DNA from: Bryobacterales bacterium
GTDB lineage: Bacteria > Acidobacteriota > Terriglobia > Bryobacterales > Bryobacteraceae
NCBI GenBank assembly: GCA_027459465.1
Contig: DAIDIH010000020.1
Location: 1 to 37,961, forward strand
Reading direction: 5' to 3'
Length of the DNA: 37,961 bases
The position numbers were made by a program, and so were the translations under genes. Below are positions 34,028-37,961 of the stretch, piece by piece (position 1 is the first letter of the stretch; every line of letters begins with the position of its first letter). Under the pieces are notes generated by a model, which did not search any database, was not told the origin of the DNA, and saw nothing but the letters and a program-made list of their open reading frames with translations.

Positions 34028-34543
34028 TCAGTGCTTCGCGCCGGTTCTGGCGGCAAGCGCGGCAAGGACCTGTGCGCTGTGATGGGAGGGGTCGACATCG
34101 GTCCAGACCTGGGCGATGACGCCATGGGGATCGATGAGAAAGGTGTTCCGGTAGGCGAACTTCAGGCCGAGCAGGTTGCGCAGCGAGCCATATTGCTCAG
34201 CGACTTTCTTGTCCGCGTCGGCGAGTAATTTGAATGTAAGTCCCTGTTTGGCGCAGAACTCCTTGTGGCTTGCCACGTCATCGACGCTGACTCCGACGAT
34301 GACCGCATTGGCCGCCTGGTAGCGGGCCAGATCGCGCTCAAAGTTGTGCGCTTCCCGCGTACAGCCCGGCGTGCCGTCCTTCGGGTAGAAGTAGAGGACC
34401 ACCCAATGCCCGCGAAAACTGGAAAGGCTGACCTGGGTTCCGTCCTGCGAGGGCAGCGTGAAGCCGGGCGCCGGTTGGCCGGCCTGGGGAACGGCAGCCG
34501 CGGATAAGGGAATCGCAAGCAAAAGCGCGGCGAGAAAGCGCAT
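34028..34543 (-). CDS. Secreted PrxQ/BCP-like peroxiredoxin
   Basis: Thiol peroxidase of 171 aa with a signal peptide (MRFLAALLLAIPLSAAA), so it detoxifies peroxides in the periplasm. The peroxidatic cysteine is C61 in the PKDGTPGCTREA motif. The usual PrxQ resolving cysteine five residues later is H66; C97 (KEFCAKQG), in the next helix region, could serve instead, as in the subgroup of PrxQ enzymes that resolve from that helix. ATG 34543 has a strong AGGAGG ahead. It lies 39 bases downstream of the YeiH-family gene and convergent with the malectin regulator (11 bases between stops). Confidence 0.9.
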   Translation of the reverse strand: MRFLAALLLAIPLSAAAVPQAGQPAPGFTLPSQDGTQVSLSSFRGHWVVLYFYPKDGTPGCTREAHNFERDLARYQAANAVIVGVSVDDVASHKEFCAKQGLTFKLLADADKKVAEQYGSLRNLLGLKFAYRNTFLIDPHGVIAQVWTDVDPSHHSAQVLAALAARTGAKH

Positions 34544-34582
34544 GGGATCGGTCCTCCTGGCTCGATGATAGAACGCGACCCC

Positions 34583-35641
34583 CTAGAAGCGGGACGCCCA
34601 GACCACCATGCCGAGCGTCGCGGTGGCGATGACGAGTTCGCCTGCCACGCCGACGGCAAGCGGACGGACGCCTTGGGCGACAAGGCTCCGGAAATCGGTC
34701 CGCAGACCCAGAGCCGCGAACGCCAGCAGGAAGGCGGCATGGGATAGCGTGGCGAGGATCTTAGTTTGGCCGGGCGTGAACACGCCTACCGTGGCGAGGA
34801 CCGAGAACACGACGAAGCCCAGAACAAATTTCGGGAATTTGTTCCAAACCAACGCCGCCTTGCCTTCCACCGTGCCGGCCTTCATGCGCCGCGCCCAGTA
34901 CATCGCATAGCCGAGGACGACAAAGCCGAGCGCGGAACTGCGGGCCGTCTTGGCCAGCACGGCGAAGCGGGCCGCGGTTTCCGAGTACAGGGCGCCGGCG
35001 GCTGTCGCCTCGGCGGTGTTGTCGATCGCCAGCCCCGCCCACATGCCGAATACCTGTCCGCTCAAGTTGAGCCAGTGGCCGATCAGCGGGAAAGCGACGA
35101 GCGCCGTGATGCCGAGCGCGAGAATCGCGGCGATCGCGCTGTGGGACTCTTCCTCGGTGGCATCGAGCGAGTCCTTCGCCGCCAGAATCGCCGTGACGCC
35201 GCAGATGCAGGAGCCGATGGCGAGCAGGCTGGTGACGCGCTCCGGCAGGTGGAATATCCGGCCCAACAGGGTCATGCAACCGGCTGCCAGAGCCAGTTCT
35301 ACGGCAACGCAGGCGAGGCTTACGCCGCCAAGCCGAACAACGTCGCTCAACACGAAGTTGGCGCCGAGAAGGACGATGCCGAGTTTCAGCCAGAACCCGT
35401 AGGTGTCCACGCCTGTGCGGCAGGCCTTTGGAATGCCGCCGCTGTGGCCCAGCACCAAGCCGGCCGCGATCGTGGCCAGCACCGACTCGCCCGCCGGGAA
35501 CCCGGCGATTTCGGCAAGCCTAGCCAGGCCAACCCCCAAACCCGCGGTCCCCACCAGCAAGAGCAGACCCGGACAGTAGCCGAAATCCCGGCGGCCAGGG
35601 GCCGCTTGCCGAGACGGTACGGTCAGGATCGCTTGGCTCAC
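34583..35641 (-). CDS. YeiH/UPF0324-family putative sulfate exporter
   Basis: A 352-aa polytopic membrane protein with about ten hydrophobic helices. Family motifs: GLVLGHSGGIPKACRTGVDTYGFWLKLGIVLLGANF, IGSCICGVTAILAAKDSLDA and GLAIDNTAEATAAGALYS. The family is annotated as putative sulfate exporters on the basis of sulfonate-degrading relatives; the true substrate here is open. GTG at 35641 is preferred: upstream codons from TTG 35686 are A/T-rich and include a strong extended -10 promoter, so that stretch is non-coding. It follows the response-regulator gene (37 bases) and precedes the peroxiredoxin gene, so all four minus-strand genes may form one unit. Confidence 0.87.
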   Translation of the reverse strand: MSQAILTVPSRQAAPGRRDFGYCPGLLLLVGTAGLGVGLARLAEIAGFPAGESVLATIAAGLVLGHSGGIPKACRTGVDTYGFWLKLGIVLLGANFVLSDVVRLGGVSLACVAVELALAAGCMTLLGRIFHLPERVTSLLAIGSCICGVTAILAAKDSLDATEEESHSAIAAILALGITALVAFPLIGHWLNLSGQVFGMWAGLAIDNTAEATAAGALYSETAARFAVLAKTARSSALGFVVLGYAMYWARRMKAGTVEGKAALVWNKFPKFVLGFVVFSVLATVGVFTPGQTKILATLSHAAFLLAFAALGLRTDFRSLVAQGVRPLAVGVAGELVIATATLGMVVWASRF

Positions 35642-35647
35642 GTCCCG

Positions 35648-35676
35648 ATCATACCAAAGTCCATCGGGAATGACTA
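35648..35676 (-). promoter_or_regulatory. Extended -10 promoter of the YeiH-family gene (leaderless)
   Basis: Minus strand: TAGTCA (35676-35671, 4/6), 17-base spacer ending in TGG, then TATGAT (35653-35648, 5/6). The TGG directly before the hexamer makes it an extended -10. GTG 35641 begins 6 bases later, so the transcript would start at or next to the start codon. Confidence 0.55.
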
Positions 35677-35678
35677 TA

Positions 35679-36308
35679 TCACTCAATCAACCCGTTCCGG
35701 ACGGCAAATCGCACCAGCTCGCCCGTCGAGTGTAAGTTCAGCTTTTCCATGATCTTACCTCGATGAGCGTCGACCGTATACACGCTCAGATTGAGGCTAT
35801 TGGCGATGTCTTTATTGGTCTTTCCTTCGGCGATCATCTGGAGGACCTCGCGTTCCCGGCTGCTGAGCAGGTCGAGCGGGTCGCGGACGTGTTTGCGGTA
35901 GTCGCTCAGGACGGCGTCGCTGACGGCGGAACTGAGGTAGCCTTCGCCACGGGCGACGGCACGGACGGCATTGAGCAGGTCGTTATCGATAGCGTCCTTG
36001 AGAAGGTAGCCGCGAGCGCCGGCGCGGAGAATTTCGCGGACGTAGACGGAATCCTTGTGCATACTCAAGGCGAGCACGCGCGCCCGCGGCGCCGCCGTGA
36101 TGATGCGCCTTGTTGCCTCGATACCGTTCAACTCCGGCATGGCGACGTCCATCACGATGACGTCCGGCTGAAGCTTCTCGGCCAGTTCGACGGCTTCGCG
36201 TCCGTTGCTGGCCTCGCCCACGATGCGAATGTCGGACTGTGTTTCGAGAATCAGGCGGAATCCCTTGCGGACCATGACGTGATCGTCGGCTAACAGCACG
36301 TTAATCAT
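35679..36308 (-). CDS. NarL/LuxR-type response regulator
   Basis: A 209-aa DNA-binding response regulator. The receiver domain (1-120) has the acidic pocket D8-D9, phospho-acceptor D54 (VIVMDVAMP), a switch Ser (LALSMHK) and K104-region Lys in YLLKDA. The C-terminal LuxR helix-turn-helix (about 145-205) has LSSREREVLQMIAEGKTNKDIANSLNLSVYTVDAHRGKIMEKL. The start ATG overlaps the kinase stop by 4 bases, so kinase and regulator are a cognate pair. Likely targets include the neighbouring YeiH and peroxiredoxin genes or its own operon; no repeated motif was found to support this. Confidence 0.93.
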   Translation of the reverse strand: MINVLLADDHVMVRKGFRLILETQSDIRIVGEASNGREAVELAEKLQPDVIVMDVAMPELNGIEATRRIITAAPRARVLALSMHKDSVYVREILRAGARGYLLKDAIDNDLLNAVRAVARGEGYLSSAVSDAVLSDYRKHVRDPLDLLSSREREVLQMIAEGKTNKDIANSLNLSVYTVDAHRGKIMEKLNLHSTGELVRFAVRNGLIE

Positions 36309-37618
36309 GCTCTCACTCCCTCGCGTGGGGTCAAGACGTCGATTTCAAGTCCGCCTCCCGGTGCGGAACGGAGAGACAACGTGCCTCCGGCGCCGCGGGC
36401 TCGTGCTTCCATGCCACGCAGTCCCAGTCCGCTGAACCGCACGCCGCCGGGCAGGCCAACGCCGTCGTCGCGGATGGTGAGATGCACCTGTCCGCCTTCT
36501 TCGCGTAAGGTGATCCAGACGGATTTTGCCTTTGCGTGGCGGGCGACATTGGTAAGCGCCTCCTGAACAATTCGGAACAAATGTGTTTCGGTGGCTTCAG
36601 CCAGGCGCTGTGAAACCGACGATTCGTAATGAACCGCCATGCCGGCGCGCTCGCCGAAACGTTCGGTGAGCCAGCGCAGGCCGGCGTCGAGCCCGAAGTC
36701 GTCCAGGATCGTGGGCCGGAGGAGTTGCGACAGTTCACGGACGTTGCCGATCGCATCGTCCACGAGGCGGGTGCAGTCGGCCTGGCGCTCCGGGTTTGGC
36801 CCGCCGTTGGCCGCCATCGACGACAGGTTCGCTTTCAGCGCGGCCAGAGTCTGGCCGAGTTCGTCATGCAGTTCATGGGAGAACCGCCGGGCTACCGACT
36901 CCTGCGTTTCGAGCAGGCGCCACGTGACGTGCTGAAGTTCTTCATCCTGCTTTGCCATGGTACGAAACAGGCGCGCGGTTAACCGAAGTGTGACGGCGGC
37001 GACGACCACGGCCAGCATCAGGCCGCCGAAGAGAAGGATTGCCGCGTCGCGGACCAGGACGCGGCTCCGCGCCGCTATGCGGGTTTGCTTTTCCAGCGCG
37101 TCGCCGTAGCTTGCCGCGATCAATCGCGCCACCGCCGCTGTGACTTCTTCATGGAGGCGGAAGAGGTCACGGGAGGAGGCGGTGGACGTCCTCCCTCCGA
37201 GCAGCACGCGCCGGCCTTCGCTGGAAAACGCAGCCGAGGCTTTTTGGAGGTTTGTCCAGAGCGCCTGGCGCGGCGTCCCGGCCGAATCCTCTACGAGGCG
37301 CTGCAGTTCCGAGTCCGCGTCGTCGAGGGCCGCCATGATGAGATTGCGCCGTTCAATCGCCGTTTCACCCGCCAGTTGGTAGCGCGAAATGCGATAGAGA
37401 GTTGCGTTCAGAAGTGCCTGTTCCCGCTCCAGTTCCGAAATCAGGCGGGTGGTCGACTTCTGGTCCGTGACGAGAGAGGCGGCGTTTTCCTGCAGCAGCC
37501 GCGCGTTTTCCAGTCCCAGGCCCGCGGAGGCGACAAGCAGCACGATCACCAGGGCAAAGCCCGACACCAACACGCGCAGGATTCCCGGCGGCGTGGCGCG
37601 CGGGCGAAGCACTTCCAT
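36305..37618 (-). CDS. NarX-like sensor histidine kinase
   Basis: A 437-aa inner-membrane kinase. TM1 about 13-33, a helical periplasmic sensor region about 35-188 of the four-helix-bundle type, TM2 about 191-213, then a HisKA_3 domain with the phospho-acceptor H251 (SHELHDELGQTL). The HATPase_c domain carries the N-box EALTNVARHAKA, G1 RDDGVGLP and G2 GLGLRGMEARARGAGG. All catalytic motifs are intact. The periplasmic bundle has no motif that identifies the ligand. It overlaps the response-regulator start by 4 bases. Confidence 0.92.
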   Translation of the reverse strand: MEVLRPRATPPGILRVLVSGFALVIVLLVASAGLGLENARLLQENAASLVTDQKSTTRLISELEREQALLNATLYRISRYQLAGETAIERRNLIMAALDDADSELQRLVEDSAGTPRQALWTNLQKASAAFSSEGRRVLLGGRTSTASSRDLFRLHEEVTAAVARLIAASYGDALEKQTRIAARSRVLVRDAAILLFGGLMLAVVVAAVTLRLTARLFRTMAKQDEELQHVTWRLLETQESVARRFSHELHDELGQTLAALKANLSSMAANGGPNPERQADCTRLVDDAIGNVRELSQLLRPTILDDFGLDAGLRWLTERFGERAGMAVHYESSVSQRLAEATETHLFRIVQEALTNVARHAKAKSVWITLREEGGQVHLTIRDDGVGLPGGVRFSGLGLRGMEARARGAGGTLSLRSAPGGGLEIDVLTPREGVRA

Positions 37619-37790
37619 AGCTTTATTTTCAGCTACTTTGCGGCGCCACCGGGATGCGGCGGCAAACCTCCATCAAACATGAAGCCATTTCCATGAATGT
37701 TCGCTCATCGCAGATCCCCTAAATTCAGGGACCACAACCGCCTACCGGGTCTATCGGAATTTGGTGGAAACGGCCGCATGATGAAATCGT

Positions 37791-37813
37791 GAGGGCGGTA
37801 AGAAGAAGCCCTC
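37791..37813 (+). promoter_or_regulatory. Leader hairpin of the last gene
   Basis: GAGGGC (37791-37796) pairs perfectly with GCCCTC (37808-37813) around 11 purine-rich bases, 30 bases upstream of ATG 37843. It could be a leader stem or operator. The rest of 37619-37842 shows no confident promoter. Confidence 0.35.
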
Positions 37814-37842
37814 CGGAAAGAAAGAAGAAAGAGAGACCGACC

Positions 37843-37961
37843 ATGAAAAAGACGATTCTGATTGCCCTGATGTCCGCCGCCGCGATGATCGCAGGGCAGA
37901 CGACCCCGGCCACCTCGACTCCGGCGCCTGCCAGCCAGACCGCCAAGACGTCGAAAAAGGC
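37843..37961 (+). CDS. Small secreted protein, 5' end only
   Basis: ATG 37843 opens a frame that runs off the right edge (39 complete codons). It begins with a signal peptide (MKKTILIALMSAAAMIAGQ) followed by a Thr/Pro/Ala/Ser-rich stretch and then Lys-rich sequence (KTSKK). An AAAGAGAG tract lies upstream as a ribosome site. Low-complexity, basic secreted proteins of this kind are common in acidobacterial genomes; function unknown and the frame is truncated here. Divergent from the histidine kinase gene. Confidence 0.6.
   Translation, partial: MKKTILIALMSAAAMIAGQTTPATSTPAPASQTAKTSKK

Noticed and set aside
37725..37946. Minus-strand open frame of 73 codons at the right edge
   Set aside because: It overlaps the plus-strand signal-peptide gene and the control region and has no ribosome site or family resemblance.

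Overview
The window reads as chromosomal DNA from a high-GC (roughly 60-65% by eye), Gram-negative, aerobic or facultative soil-type bacterium. The best guess is Acidobacteriota near Solibacter/Bryobacter. Grounds: an Oar-like giant TonB-dependent receptor with an N-terminal carboxypeptidase-regulatory-like domain, a TIGR03118-type propeller protein, an FG-GAP/UnbV (CRTAC-like) protein beside a multihaem c/TPR protein, several secreted TPR proteins, and a DNA-binding-like N-terminal domain on a membrane sensor. This assignment rests on gene content only. No rRNA, tRNA, CRISPR array, insertion sequence or prophage was seen, and gene density is very high. No gene-free stretch exceeds 300 bases; the longest (about 291) is the divergent control region at 32199-32489.

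Layout. 1-4.1 kb: a periplasmic PPIase fragment, the tRNA methylthiotransferase mtaB, an orphan flagellar switch gene fliM, and a type II NADH dehydrogenase. 4.2-10 kb: an aldo/keto reductase, a BtuB-sized TonB receptor, the housekeeping genes dnaB and mdh, and a small eukaryote-like SET-domain methyltransferase. 10.1-14 kb: a tightly overlapping cassette of a uronate-isomerase-family enzyme, an MFS hexuronate-type transporter and a secreted M20 amidohydrolase. 14-16.4 kb: a coiled-coil envelope protein and a Tat-exported GH29 alpha-L-fucosidase with palindromes in its promoter. 16.5-20.5 kb: an SDR oxidoreductase followed by a HlyD/ABC/permease efflux operon.

20.6-25.2 kb is a translationally chained operon: pentahaem cytochrome c-TPR protein, seven-bladed FG-GAP/UnbV protein, and a small secreted protein. 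Facing it on the minus strand (25.2-32.2 kb) are two secreted TPR proteins, a TIGR03118 protein and an 1126-residue Oar-like TonB receptor. Divergent from the receptor is a membrane-spanning regulator (32490-34016) with a DNA-binding-like domain in front and two tandem malectin domains behind the membrane. The shared intergenic region carries three GGTAAC sites, two of them palindromic, and two strong inverted repeats. This receptor/regulator pair is the most promising candidate for an undescribed sensing and uptake system.

34-38 kb: a secreted PrxQ-like peroxiredoxin, a YeiH-family membrane protein, a NarX/NarL-type two-component pair whose genes overlap by 4 bases, and the start of a small secreted protein cut by the window edge. 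A recurring theme is a good -10 box lying only 5-9 bases before a start codon that lacks a normally spaced Shine-Dalgarno sequence (six genes), which suggests leaderless transcripts.
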